DNA from: Bin87 sp965203195
Lineage (GTDB): Bacteria > Chloroflexota > Dehalococcoidia > Lucifugimonadales > UBA3495
Direction: 5' to 3'
Assembly: GCA_965203195.1 (NCBI GenBank)
Contig: OZ241860.1
Coordinates: 1,736,001 to 1,800,000 of the forward strand
Length of the DNA: 64,000 nucleotides
Shown here piece by piece: positions 50,568-59,379 of the stretch. Position 1 is the stretch's first letter. Each line of letters opens with the position of its first letter. Both the position numbers and the translations under genes were made by a program. Under the pieces are notes generated by a model. That model did no database searches. It had not been told where the DNA came from and was given only the letters and a program-made list of their open reading frames with translations.

Positions 50568-52112
50568 TTACGAGCTGGGCAGGGTTATGGTCACCACATT
50601 GCCCAGGGTGTAGCCGTCGTCGGGCAGCAGCCCGATGACCAGGCCCACATAGGTTTCGCCCGGTGTGCGGTCCTCGCAGGTATAGGTACTGGCGTCCACG
50701 GGCAGCACGGTCAGGCAGTAGTCGGTGTCGTCGTTGGCGTTAACCACGACCACAACCTGCGACGTGGTACCGGAACCCGGCACCCAGGTCATCGTAACGG
50801 AAGTAGTGGCGCCCTGGTCGTCCACGGCCGGCGTCAGGGTTACATTGCGCGGCGGGGGCACGCTGCCTACGCTGACCCGGCGCGTCACCGGTTCGGCATG
50901 AACCGCGCCTACGATTTCCAGGCTGATGGTGGTGGGTTCGGTGCCTTCGGCCACCTGCACCCCGAAGCGGCCCACGCCCTGGCTGTTCAGCGTCACCAGT
51001 CCGCCGGCTTCGGCGCCGGCGAGGGTCACTGCGGCGGCGCCGGCGCCGTCCACGATGACATAGACCTGGCCGTTGGCGCCGTCCAGGTTAGGGACGCCGC
51101 CGGTGGCGGAACGCGCCGTCACCCGGTAGGTGAGGGCAGCGCCGGCGGCGATTTCAGCGCCCTCGGAGAGGACATAGGACGCCGGCGGGGCAGCCCGCCC
51201 CGGATCCGGCGTGGGCGTGGGCGTTTCGCCCGGCGCGGGCGTAGGGCCTGGCGTGGGGGTGGGCGTAGCCGCCGGCCGCACCGTGAAGCGCAGCTCCCTA
51301 GCGGGTATTTGCGGGTGCGTCACATTGATGGAATAGGTTCCGGGGGCGGCGTCCGGGCGGATGCGCACGCCGGCGCGCCCGCTGTTCAGGGAACCGGAAT
51401 CGGCGGTCAGCACGGCGCCCGCGCCGGCGCCCGCCGTCCAGCCGCAGTCGCGGCAGGCCAGGGGAATGCCATGCCCGTACTGGGTACTGCGGACGTAAGT
51501 CGCCCGGTTGCCGCTGGCGTCCAGGGCCGTGGCCCGTATGGTGACGCTGTCGCCGGCGCGGTAGGCGGACTTGTTGAGGTAGGCGCGGAAGTGATCCGGC
51601 GGGCCGGCGACGGCGATTTTCATCGTGGTGGTGGTCGCGGGGACATGGTCGGCGCTGCGGGCCCGGGTGCGCACCTTGAAGTTGTACAGGCCGGGGCGGG
51701 CGTCCGCCTTGATGCGAATCCAGAGGCGGTCACCATAGCTGGAGCCGAAGCCGTCCAGGTCATTGACGATGGCGCGCGCCTTGTCATCGGCGGCTTCCCA
51801 GGCCACCCCCGCATCGTGCAGCCATTTGGTACCGTGAGTTAGGTCGTATTCCACCAGATTCCCGCTGGCGTCGTAGCGCTGGTAGGGAATGTGCGTGTTG
51901 GCGCCGGGGTAGGCCACCGTAATGGCAGGCACCGAAATGCGGGCAATGGCGACCAGGCCCTGGTATCCCTGGGCTTCGGCCGCCGGCGGTCCGGCCGGGG
52001 CCAACGGGCCGGCCGGGGCCAGCGTACCCCCCAGGCTCCAGGCCAGGGCGGCGGCCACGGCCAAAACCAGGGCCAGCGCCGGGTAGAACCCCTTCCTAGT
52101 GATGGTTTTCAT
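50568..52112 (-). CDS. Secreted Ig-like protein B, cassette 2
   Basis: 514 aa, most of it very similar to the cassette 1 protein at 45324: same signal peptide (MKTITRKGFYPALALVLAVA), the same N-terminal, Thr-Pro stalk and Fn3-like parts, ending TITLPSS. It differs by a short repeat (LAPAGPLAPAGPPA) after the signal peptide and by the loop following DLDGFGSSYGD. Follows cassette 2 protein A by 72 bp. Surface protein of unknown ligand. Confidence 0.8.
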   Translation of the reverse strand: MKTITRKGFYPALALVLAVAAALAWSLGGTLAPAGPLAPAGPPAAEAQGYQGLVAIARISVPAITVAYPGANTHIPYQRYDASGNLVEYDLTHGTKWLHDAGVAWEAADDKARAIVNDLDGFGSSYGDRLWIRIKADARPGLYNFKVRTRARSADHVPATTTTMKIAVAGPPDHFRAYLNKSAYRAGDSVTIRATALDASGNRATYVRSTQYGHGIPLACRDCGWTAGAGAGAVLTADSGSLNSGRAGVRIRPDAAPGTYSINVTHPQIPARELRFTVRPAATPTPTPGPTPAPGETPTPTPDPGRAAPPASYVLSEGAEIAAGAALTYRVTARSATGGVPNLDGANGQVYVIVDGAGAAAVTLAGAEAGGLVTLNSQGVGRFGVQVAEGTEPTTISLEIVGAVHAEPVTRRVSVGSVPPPRNVTLTPAVDDQGATTSVTMTWVPGSGTTSQVVVVVNANDDTDYCLTVLPVDASTYTCEDRTPGETYVGLVIGLLPDDGYTLGNVVTITLPSS

Positions 52113-52184
52113 TTTGCTGATGCTCCTTCACATCCGGGATGGCGCCGCGACAAACCAGCTGCGGGCCGGGCGAACCCGGCCGCC

Positions 52185-54752
52185 TTACTGCGTTGTCGCC
52201 GCCGTTTCTACCCTCACGCTCTTGCTGCCGGCGGTGGCGCCGGCCACGCCGGTGGCGGCAATGGTGATGACGCTGCCCTGGGCGGCGGCCAGGTTGGCGC
52301 GCAGCCGGAAGTGGCCCACGCCTGCGGCATCCAGCGCCAGGCTGTTGCCGGACGACAGGTTGAACAGGCGCGCGTTGCCGGCGCCGCCGCCGGTGACGGC
52401 GATGGTTACGGCGCGCTGCTCCGCCGTCAGGATGGGAGTGGCGCCGTTGGCGTCGGTGACCGTTACCTGATAGACGGCGTAGCCGCCGGGCGGCACCGTG
52501 TCCGGCCCGGTGATGGCGTAGGCCGCCGGGCCGCCCCGGATGGTGAACGAAACGGAACCGCTGGCCGCGTTGTCGGCAGCCGCCGTGGCCACAGTGACGC
52601 GATATGCGCCGGGGGCGGCGTTGTCGGCCAGGTCAAAGCCGAAGGCGCCGTCGCTCTGGCGCGCCGGGTCCACACTGCCGGCCGTGTCAATGACGGCGGT
52701 GGTGGCCGCGTCCGCCGCCGACCAGGTAACCGGGTGGGCGCTGGCGGGCAGGGGGTTGCCGTTGGCGTCGGACAGGGCGTAGGTGAACTCGGCGCGCCCG
52801 CCGGCGGTCAGGTCGCTGGTGGATGCCACCGCTACGGACACCGTAGCGGGCTGGGCCGGCGGGGCGGGCTGGCCCGGGCGCGGGGCGGGCGTAGGGGCGG
52901 CAGGCACCTCAAAGGACACGCGGCCCTTCAGCTGCCGGTTGGCGCTGGCGGTGATGTTGACGGTGTAGGTTCCCGCCGGGGCGTCAGCCTTGACGGGGAT
53001 GACCAGCAGGCCGTCGCGGCCGGAGCCGCTGCCGCCGATGGCGGAACGGGTGGCGGCGTCGGCGGCGCGCCAGGTGGCCGAGGCCAGGTTGCCCGTAGCC
53101 TTCAGGCGGCCGTTGCTCGCGTGGGTGATGTCATCATAGTCCACGACGGCGGTCTGCAAGTGGTCGTCGCTTTCCAGGACGTGGCCCATAGCGTCGGTGA
53201 CCTCGAAGCGGACGCGGACGCTGCGGCTGCCGTCGTTGGACGAGCGCACCGAGGTCTCCATAATGTTCAGGGAGGTCGGCGGGCCTTTCACATAGACGGT
53301 GAAAGGCTGCATCCGGTGCGTTCCGCCCTTGCCGTCCTCATAGGTGATGCTGAGCTGGCCGCGCATCGGCCCCTCGGGATCCCACCCGTCCAGGTCGAAG
53401 TAGGCATCCCAGAAGCTGCCCCGCAGTATATTGGGGTAGGACTCCTGGGTGGCTTCCCAGTAGCCGTTGGCGCCGAGCTGGCGGGTTTGACGGGTGCGTG
53501 CGTCGCTGCCCCAGGTCGTCCAGGTGGTTTCGGTCTCCGCGCGGTCGGGGTCCAGGTAGTTCGTGCCGGGCGCAAAATCCAGCCGCACCGTGGTCTTGGC
53601 CTTCCGGTGGTAGTAGCTGGCGCTATGGTAATCCCGCGGCATTATGCCCAAAACCACGCCACCCTTATTCCTCTGCCACCGGTTGTATTCGGCTTGCCAG
53701 CGTCCGGTGAGGTTGAGTTCCCGGTCCACAGCGGGCTTGAAGGCATTTCCAGGGAGAGGATTGTAGTTCCCGGAGGCTTGAATCGCCCCCAGTGAGACCG
53801 GGTTTTTAACGGTGCCTCCGCGCCAGTCATGAGGAATCACCGCGTCGTCCACACTGTCTTCTTCGTCATACCCATACCTCACGCCCGGGAAAAAGAGCCA
53901 GGTTTGGCCGATGTCGAACTCCTGCACAAAGTAGATGCGCACCATCATATCCGGTTCAGCAACGCCGCTCGGGCTCAGATCCGCCAGGCTGCCGTTGGTC
54001 ACCTTCTGCGGCAGGTCGGACAGGGCGCCGTTGTCGGCGCCGGTGTAGATGAACACATACGCCACGCTACAGTTGATGCGGGAGTAGTCGATCCAGCCGG
54101 GGTAGGCGCAGCCCGTGGTGGCCATATCCCGGGTCACCTCAATGCGCCTGGTGGCGCTGCCGGTCAGCCGCCCGTTGTACTCGGCCAGGCCGGGCTGCCC
54201 CATCAGGGTCGAAGTGCGTCCGTCCAGATATTCCAGCCAGGCGGCGTTGAGCGGCTGGCCGTTATGATCGAGCCCGCCGTCAGTCGCCTGGACGCCCGGG
54301 TGAAAAGCTTCGCCCATTCCGGAGCGGCCCCCGGTGACATAAGCGCGGTAAGACCTGGCGGCGGTGCCGGGGGCGCGGGTGGGGTTGGCTGCCGTATCGC
54401 CCGAATCCAGGGCCAGCGTTACCAGGGCGGTATCCGTGTGGCTGATGCAGAGTGTATCGCCCCGGCCGCCGGTCCTGGCGCCCAGTTCCCGACTCCTCGC
54501 ACGGTCTGCGCCCGTAAGCTCCACCGTGCAGGGGCCCATTTGATGGTGCACGGGATACAGTTCGTCGTCCGCTACGGGGTGGCTGGCGTTCATCATCCGG
54601 AGCCAGTCGCGACTATATCCTCGGCCCTGGGCTTCGGCGGGGTCGGGCTGGGCGGCGCCGAAGTCCAGGGCGGCGGCGGTGACGGCGACCAGTGACAGGG
54701 CCAAAGCCAGGGCCAGAAGCGCCCATTTGAGTTTGTGCGGCGACGCTTTCAT
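52185..54752 (-). CDS. Large secreted Ig-like protein A, cassette 2
   Basis: 855 aa. Signal peptide MKASPHKLKWALLALALALS, cleavage near AEAQ. The N-terminal domain is homologous to but clearly more divergent from the protein at 46957 than the Ig-like C-terminal domains, which are almost the same. Cys pairs and the GGRSGMGEAFHPGVQATDGG and FDIGQTWLFFPGVRYG segments are kept. GGGAGG 7 bases before ATG 54752. The N-terminal part may be the variable functional head and the Ig domains a shared stalk (inference). Confidence 0.8.
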   Translation of the reverse strand: MKASPHKLKWALLALALALSLVAVTAAALDFGAAQPDPAEAQGRGYSRDWLRMMNASHPVADDELYPVHHQMGPCTVELTGADRARSRELGARTGGRGDTLCISHTDTALVTLALDSGDTAANPTRAPGTAARSYRAYVTGGRSGMGEAFHPGVQATDGGLDHNGQPLNAAWLEYLDGRTSTLMGQPGLAEYNGRLTGSATRRIEVTRDMATTGCAYPGWIDYSRINCSVAYVFIYTGADNGALSDLPQKVTNGSLADLSPSGVAEPDMMVRIYFVQEFDIGQTWLFFPGVRYGYDEEDSVDDAVIPHDWRGGTVKNPVSLGAIQASGNYNPLPGNAFKPAVDRELNLTGRWQAEYNRWQRNKGGVVLGIMPRDYHSASYYHRKAKTTVRLDFAPGTNYLDPDRAETETTWTTWGSDARTRQTRQLGANGYWEATQESYPNILRGSFWDAYFDLDGWDPEGPMRGQLSITYEDGKGGTHRMQPFTVYVKGPPTSLNIMETSVRSSNDGSRSVRVRFEVTDAMGHVLESDDHLQTAVVDYDDITHASNGRLKATGNLASATWRAADAATRSAIGGSGSGRDGLLVIPVKADAPAGTYTVNITASANRQLKGRVSFEVPAAPTPAPRPGQPAPPAQPATVSVAVASTSDLTAGGRAEFTYALSDANGNPLPASAHPVTWSAADAATTAVIDTAGSVDPARQSDGAFGFDLADNAAPGAYRVTVATAAADNAASGSVSFTIRGGPAAYAITGPDTVPPGGYAVYQVTVTDANGATPILTAEQRAVTIAVTGGGAGNARLFNLSSGNSLALDAAGVGHFRLRANLAAAQGSVITIAATGVAGATAGSKSVRVETAATTQ

Positions 54753-54953
54753 GCGCGTTCCTCCCGTGTTGGCAAGGGTTTTGGGTACCGGAGGTTGTTG
54801 CTTTCGTGGGGGCAGGGGCCAAAGCCGGCGGGAATTAGTTAGCGCCGGGCAGCGCTCCGAATCGGAATCCGACCGGGCGCCGCCCGGCGCAGGCAGCGGG
54901 GGAGGGCTTGCGGGCTAACGCCGCCGGATGGCAGGAATGGAGGGGGCACTTGC

Positions 54954-54974
54954 GGGGGGGGGGGGGGGGGGGGG
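54954..54974. repeat. 21-base G homopolymer
   Basis: Flanked by GGCACTTGC and CAGA, matching the tracts of cassette 1. 202 bases upstream of protein A of cassette 2 and 90 bases downstream of its -10 box, in the transcribed leader. Confidence 0.9.
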
Positions 54975-55063
54975 CAGAACGGCCGGAGCGCCGCGGGTGG
55001 CGCGCCGCCGCCGGCCGGCATCCCGGTAGGTCTATGTTCCGAGTGAAGGGCATAACGGCGGGG

Positions 55064-55092
55064 ATTATCGCAGGGATTGGCGGTTTTGGCAA
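55064..55092 (-). promoter_or_regulatory. Cassette 2 promoter TTGCCA-N17-GATAAT
   Basis: -35 TTGCCA at 55087-55092, -10 GATAAT at 55064-55069, 17-base spacer, the same arrangement as cassette 1. It drives the gene at 54752 through the C-tract. Confidence 0.65.
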
Positions 55093-55276
55093 GTTGGCGG
55101 GGCGGCGGATTGGGCGGGGTTTTGGGGGCGGCGGCTCTAGCTCTAGCGGCGGAGGCGGTGCGCCGGGATACGGGCGCACCGCCGGGGCTTGCCGCGCGGG
55201 GGGATGGGTTGCCAGCCGGCTGGCAACCGCCCGATAAAGAGACGCGGCCGGCAAAGAAACGCCGCCGGCGCGCCGC

Positions 55277-55513
55277 CTAGCCCTTGCCGTTGAGCAGGCG
55301 TTCCTCGGCATCCTGGTCCAGGATGAGGCGCCCGGTTGCCGGGTCGCGGCGGGCGTATTGGGACAGGATGGCTTGCACCCGGTCCCGTTCCGCGGCCTGG
55401 CCCACAGTCAGGCCCTCGGCAAGACCCTCCGCCCGGCCCTCCGCCCGACCAATGTCCTTCGCCCTGTTCCACGCCTTGGGTATCAACAAAACCATGCGTC
55501 CGGTTACCTCCAC
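55277..55513 (-). pseudogene. Truncated copy of the two-TM Glu-Gly-repeat gene
   Basis: 78 codons matching the gene at 55692 from EVTGRMVLLIPKAWNRAKD to the identical end DAEERLLNGKG, but lacking the two TM segments and most Glu-Gly repeats. Upstream, the frame breaks at about 55540 where sequence like the promoter spacer (TTGGCGGTTTTGGCAAGTTG) begins. Formed by tandem duplication and deletion. Whether the remnant is translated is unclear. Confidence 0.75.
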
Positions 55514-55691
55514 GATGATGGCGCCGATCTAAAACATTGGCGGTTTTGGCAAGTTGGCGGGGCGGCGGATTGGGCGGGGTTTGGGGGGATTTGGCCGGCG
55601 CGACGGGCCGGGCTGCCGGCCGGCTAGCCAAACCGCCCGATCCGATAAATAAAGAGACGCGGCCGGCAAAGAAACGCCGCCGGCGCGCATA

Positions 55692-56336
55692 CTAGCCCTT
55701 GCCGTTGAGCAGGCGTTCCTCGGCATCCTGGTCCAGGATGAGGCGCCCGGTTGCCGGGTCGCGGCGGGCGTATTGGGACAGGATGGCTTGCACCCGGTCC
55801 CGTTCCGCGGCCTGGCCTTCGGTGAGGCCCTCGGCGCGGCCTTCGGTGAGGCCCTCAGCGCGGCCTTCGGTGCGGCCTTCGGTGCGGCCTTCGGTGAAGC
55901 CCTGCGTCAAGCCCTGCGTCAGGCCTTCCGTCAGGCCCTCGGCCCGGCCCTCGGCCCGGCCCACAGTCAGGCCCGTTGCCCGGCCTTCGGTGTGGCCCTC
56001 GGTGCGTCCCTGCGCCAAGCCCTCGGCCCGGCCCGCGGTGAGTCCCTGCGCCAGGCCCTCGGCCCGGCCTTCGTCTTTGGCCCGGTTCCAGGCCCTGGGT
56101 ATCAGTAGTACCATGCGTCCGGTCACCTCCACGATGATGGCCACGAACAGCGCCGTCCCCGCCGACACCGCGTAGATGGCGCCGATCAAAAACAGCGTTT
56201 CCACATACAGATGCCGGGTTTCCAGGAACAGCAACTCGTCCCAGAAATAGTACACCAAAAATGCTACGCCGAGCACATACACCAGGTAGTACGCGCCCCA
56301 GTAGCCGCCCGTGATCACCCGGTTGATCAGCTTCAT
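55692..56336 (-). CDS. Two-TM protein with Arg-Ala-Glu-Gly repeats
   Basis: 214 aa. TM1 YLVYVLGVAFLVYYFWDELL and TM2 LIGAIYAVSAGTALFVAIIV, then VTGRMVLLIPRAWNRAKDEG. Residues about 92-175 are 20-odd tetrad repeats of RAEG/LTEG/RTEG/LAQG type, and the end is AILSQYARRDPATGRLILDQ. The tail resembles the C-terminus of some nuclease- and transposase-like proteins but the nuclease part is absent. ATG 56336 with AAGGAGGG about 11 bases upstream. Repeat number is likely to vary. Role unknown. Confidence 0.72.
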   Translation of the reverse strand: MKLINRVITGGYWGAYYLVYVLGVAFLVYYFWDELLFLETRHLYVETLFLIGAIYAVSAGTALFVAIIVEVTGRMVLLIPRAWNRAKDEGRAEGLAQGLTAGRAEGLAQGRTEGHTEGRATGLTVGRAEGRAEGLTEGLTQGLTQGFTEGRTEGRTEGRAEGLTEGRAEGLTEGQAAERDRVQAILSQYARRDPATGRLILDQDAEERLLNGKG

Positions 56337-56690
56337 CAGGCCGGTTGCCCTCCTTGTACGGTTGGTCCGGACTGCCGCCGGACTTTGCCCTACCATAACA
56401 ATTGTAGCCGGGCGGTGTCAATTTTGGCAACGGGCTGGGCGGCGTTCCGGCGCGGCGGGCGGCGGGCGCGCCCTGGCTGCATTAAAAATCGCCCCGGCGG
56501 GGGCGTGTTACAATCTACGCACCAGTGGGCCGGCCGGCATCAGCCCCGCCTTCCTTGAATCCACCCGGGAATCCACCCGGCGCTACGCCGCGCGCCGCCG
56601 CATTGCCACGGCGGCGACGGCGATGGCCGCGGACTACGGACGGGGGCGGGGGCAGATCCGCCGCCCGGAATCAGCCCACGCCAGGACCGG
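56337..56690. other. Divergent gene-free stretch
   Basis: 354 bp. The minus half holds the promoter at 56401 of the two-TM gene. The plus half, leading to the gene at 56691, shows GGGCGTGTTACAATCTACGC (TACAAT at about 56509), a possible -10 without a clear -35, and a direct repeat ATCCACCCGG twice near 56560-56579. Confidence 0.35.
56401..56430 (-). promoter_or_regulatory. Promoter TTGCCA-N18-TACAAT of the two-TM gene
   Basis: -35 TTGCCA (56425-56430), -10 TACAAT (56401-56406), 18-base spacer, 65 bases upstream of ATG 56336. Same -35 as the cassette promoters. Confidence 0.6.
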
Positions 56691-57176
56691 ATGACGATGA
56701 GCGACCCCCAGCAGTTCCCCAATTCCAACCCCGAGCCCGACCACCGCGCCTGGGCCGATTTCGCCCTGCCGGAGGAGGGCGTGGCCGATCTCGCCGACCG
56801 CCTCACCGAATTTCTGCCCGAACAGGACGAAAAAGACCCGCCGCTCATCATCGGGCAAGTGCTGGACGATTTCATTGACCAGTCGGGCGCCCTGCCGGAA
56901 AATCTCCGCGACGAGGACGCCCACGCCCTCATCTGCCAGATGCAGATGGCCGTTACCCTGGCCTACCAGCTGGGCCGCCTGGAAGCCCGCTCCCCGGAAA
57001 TGGTGCAGCGGTTCATTATGGAATCCATCCAGAAGTGGGAAGCCCAGCCTCTGTCCGACACCCTGGATTTTGTGGAAGCCGATTTCCGCAAGCCGAAAGA
57101 GCGGGTGCTGCCCCGCCTGCGCCGCTGGTGGCAGGAAAACCTGACCACCGAGGACTACTACTGGGACGAGGAGTAG
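56691..57176 (+). CDS. Acidic hypothetical protein
   Basis: 161 aa. Acidic alpha-helical protein: WADFALPEEGVADLADRLTE, VLDDFIDQSGALPENLRDED, QMQMAVTLAYQLGRLEARSP and a C-terminal ENLTTEDYYWDEE. No signal peptide, metal or nucleotide motif seen. ATG 56691 or 56697 both possible. Precedes the amidohydrolase gene by 54 bp in the same direction. Confidence 0.7.
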   Translation: MTMSDPQQFPNSNPEPDHRAWADFALPEEGVADLADRLTEFLPEQDEKDPPLIIGQVLDDFIDQSGALPENLRDEDAHALICQMQMAVTLAYQLGRLEARSPEMVQRFIMESIQKWEAQPLSDTLDFVEADFRKPKERVLPRLRRWWQENLTTEDYYWDEE

Positions 57177-57230
57177 CCGCTGCCCACTGCCGCTATCCCG
57201 ACGCTGGCCCTATTGCCCGGAGGATGTCCG

Positions 57231-58412
57231 ATGACCGCCACTCCAACCTACGACCTGCTGCTGGCCGGCGGCCGCCTGCTGGACCCGGCCCGGGGCATCA
57301 ACGACGAACCCCGGGATGTGGCCTTCCGGGACGGCAAAGTCGCCGCCGTGGCGGAAAGCATCGACCCGGCGCTGGCGGCGCAGACCCTGGACGCGGCGGG
57401 CAAGCTGGTGACGCCGGGGCTGATTGACCTGCACGGCCACTTTTACCACGGGGGCAGCGGCAGCGCCGTCCACGCCGACCGGACTTGCCTGGGCAGCGGC
57501 GTCACCACCGGAGTGGACGCGGGCAGCGCCGGCTTTCTGAACTACGGGGCGATGCGGGATTATGTATTCCCCGCCCACCGCACCCGGCTGCTGGCCTTTC
57601 TGCACATCGGCGCCGTGGGCCTGGCCGCCAACGCCGTCCTGGGCGGCGGCCTGCACGATATGCGCGTCATTGATGTGGCGCAGACCGTCCAGGCTATCCG
57701 CGACAACCCCAACCTGCTTTACGGCGTCAAGGTGCGGATGCATCACGACGCCGTGGCCCGCTGGAACGCCCACGAAGCCATGAGCAAGGCCAAAGAGGCC
57801 GCCGTGGCCGCCGGCCGCCGGCTGATGGTTCACATCAGCGGCACGCCTATTCCGCTGCCCGATGTGCTGGAGCATCTCGGCCCCGGCGACATCGCCACTC
57901 ACGCCTTCAACGGTCTGCCGGAGAACATCCTGGACGGCGCCGGCAAGGTGCGCCCCGAAGCGCGCGCCGCCGCCGCGCGGGGCGTCATTATGGATGTGGC
58001 CCACGCCGGCATCCACTGCGATGTGGAAGTAGTCAAGGCGGCAATGGACCAGGGCATCGTCCCCGACACCATCAGCACCGACATTCACATTGCCCCGCCG
58101 GGGCGCACCGTCTATCTGCTGAACGACCTGGTGAGCAAGTTTCACGCCCTGGGGATGCCGCTGGCGGACGCGGTGGGCGCCGCCACCATCCGCCCGGCGC
58201 AGGTTTTGGGGCTGGACGACAGCATCGGCGCCCTGGGCGTGGGCATGGCGGGCGACGCCGCCGTGTGGGACGCGCGGCCGGGCCGGTTCGTGTGGCACGA
58301 TATGGCGGGCCACAATGTGGAAGGCAAGCTGCGTCTGGACACCTACGCCACGGTCAAGGCCGGCGCCGTGGCCTGGCGCGAGGGGCGCCTGACGCAGCTG
58401 GGCGAATGCTAG
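57231..58412 (+). CDS. Amidohydrolase/deacetylase-type metallohydrolase
   Basis: 393 aa. TIM-barrel amidohydrolase of the dihydroorotase-like deacetylase group. Metal ligands: GLIDLHGHFYHGG (HxH), a probable carboxylated Lys in YGVKVRMHH, His in LMVHISGTP and THAFNG, and the catalytic Asp in ISTDIHIAPP. PGLTAA-like start and C-terminal beta flap (MAGDAAVWDARPGRFVWHD). GGAGGATGTCCG precedes ATG 57231. Substrate unknown. Confidence 0.9.
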   Translation: MTATPTYDLLLAGGRLLDPARGINDEPRDVAFRDGKVAAVAESIDPALAAQTLDAAGKLVTPGLIDLHGHFYHGGSGSAVHADRTCLGSGVTTGVDAGSAGFLNYGAMRDYVFPAHRTRLLAFLHIGAVGLAANAVLGGGLHDMRVIDVAQTVQAIRDNPNLLYGVKVRMHHDAVARWNAHEAMSKAKEAAVAAGRRLMVHISGTPIPLPDVLEHLGPGDIATHAFNGLPENILDGAGKVRPEARAAAARGVIMDVAHAGIHCDVEVVKAAMDQGIVPDTISTDIHIAPPGRTVYLLNDLVSKFHALGMPLADAVGAATIRPAQVLGLDDSIGALGVGMAGDAAVWDARPGRFVWHDMAGHNVEGKLRLDTYATVKAGAVAWREGRLTQLGEC

Positions 58413-58512
58413 GCCGGCCGCGCGCCGTCAAAACACCCGCCACCAAAACAACCGCCATTGCCATTGCACCCGCCGTTATTTTCAACCCACCGCACACCGG
58501 AGTACAGCCCAT

Positions 58513-59316
58513 ATGACCGACTATTCCTCCTACCAACACCTGCTTGTTGAGAAAGCCGACGGCGTGGTCAACCTGACGATGAACCGCCCCGAAACCCTCA
58601 ACTCCACCAACTTTCGGCTGCACGGCGAGTTGAGCCGCATCTGGCGGGACATCGCCGCCGACCCGGAGGCGCGGGTGGCCGTCATCACCGGCGCCGGCGA
58701 AGCCTTCTCCGCCGGCGGCGATTTTGAGATGATCCAGCAGGCCATCGACAACCCCGCCATCGTGGCGCAAAACACGCAGGAAGCCGCCGACATCGTCTAT
58801 AACATCCTCAACCTGGACAAGCCGGTCATCGCCGCCATCAACGGCGTGGCGGTGGGCGCCGGGCTGGCGGTGGCCCTGATGGCCGACATTTCCATCGCCG
58901 CCGAGGATGCCCGCATCACCGACGGCCATATCCGGCTGGGGGTAGCCGCCGGCGACCACGCCGCCATCATCTGGCCGCTGCTCTGCGGCATGGCCAAGGC
59001 CAAGTATTACCTGCTGACCTGCGACTTTCTGGACGGCAAGGAGGCGGAACGCATCGGCCTGGTCAGTATGTCGGTGCCCCGGGCGGAGCTGATGGACACG
59101 GCGCAGCGCATCGCCCGCCGCCTGGCCGACGGCCCCCAGCCGGCCATCCGCTACACCAAGCGCGCCCTCAACCAGTGGCTGCGGCAGGCGGGCCACACCG
59201 CCTTTGACTACTCCCTGCTGGCGGAGGCGCTGGGCTTCTTTGGCGCGGACGTCAAAGAGGGTCTGGCCGCCCTGCAAGAACGCCGCCGCCCCCAATACCC
59301 GTCGGCCACGGCGTAG
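58513..59316 (+). CDS. Enoyl-CoA hydratase/isomerase
   Basis: 267 aa. Crotonase fold: VNLTMNRPETLNSTNFRLHG, the first oxyanion loop FSAGGDFEMI, the second NGVAVGAGLAVALMADISIA, and LGVAAGDHAAIIWPLLCGMA. The Glu pair of classic hydratases is not clearly at both positions, so a related crotonase activity is possible. Cytoplasmic. About 100 bp after the deacetylase gene, likely in one operon. Confidence 0.9.
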   Translation: MTDYSSYQHLLVEKADGVVNLTMNRPETLNSTNFRLHGELSRIWRDIAADPEARVAVITGAGEAFSAGGDFEMIQQAIDNPAIVAQNTQEAADIVYNILNLDKPVIAAINGVAVGAGLAVALMADISIAAEDARITDGHIRLGVAAGDHAAIIWPLLCGMAKAKYYLLTCDFLDGKEAERIGLVSMSVPRAELMDTAQRIARRLADGPQPAIRYTKRALNQWLRQAGHTAFDYSLLAEALGFFGADVKEGLAALQERRRPQYPSATA

Positions 59317-59379
59317 CCCAACGCCCGCAATCCGACTCCCCTGCCACCGGAAAAGCGCGCCAGATGAACGAGGTTTGCT

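Larger units (their letters stand above)
54753..55276 (-). promoter_or_regulatory. Leader and promoter region of cassette 2
   Basis: 524 bp without a credible gene. Contains the C-tract at 54954, the promoter at 55064, the module GGCGGGGCGGCGGATTGGGC (55098-55117), which recurs at 55558-55577, and a perfect 20-base palindrome GTTGCCAGCCGGCTGGCAAC (55208-55227), which could be an operator or end of the preceding gene fragment. Confidence 0.5.

Noticed and set aside
44694..53795. Very long plus-strand open frames (up to 953 codons) opposite the secreted proteins
   Set aside because: Mirror frames of genes with signal peptides, Ig domains and ribosome sites on the minus strand; composition typical of antisense frames.
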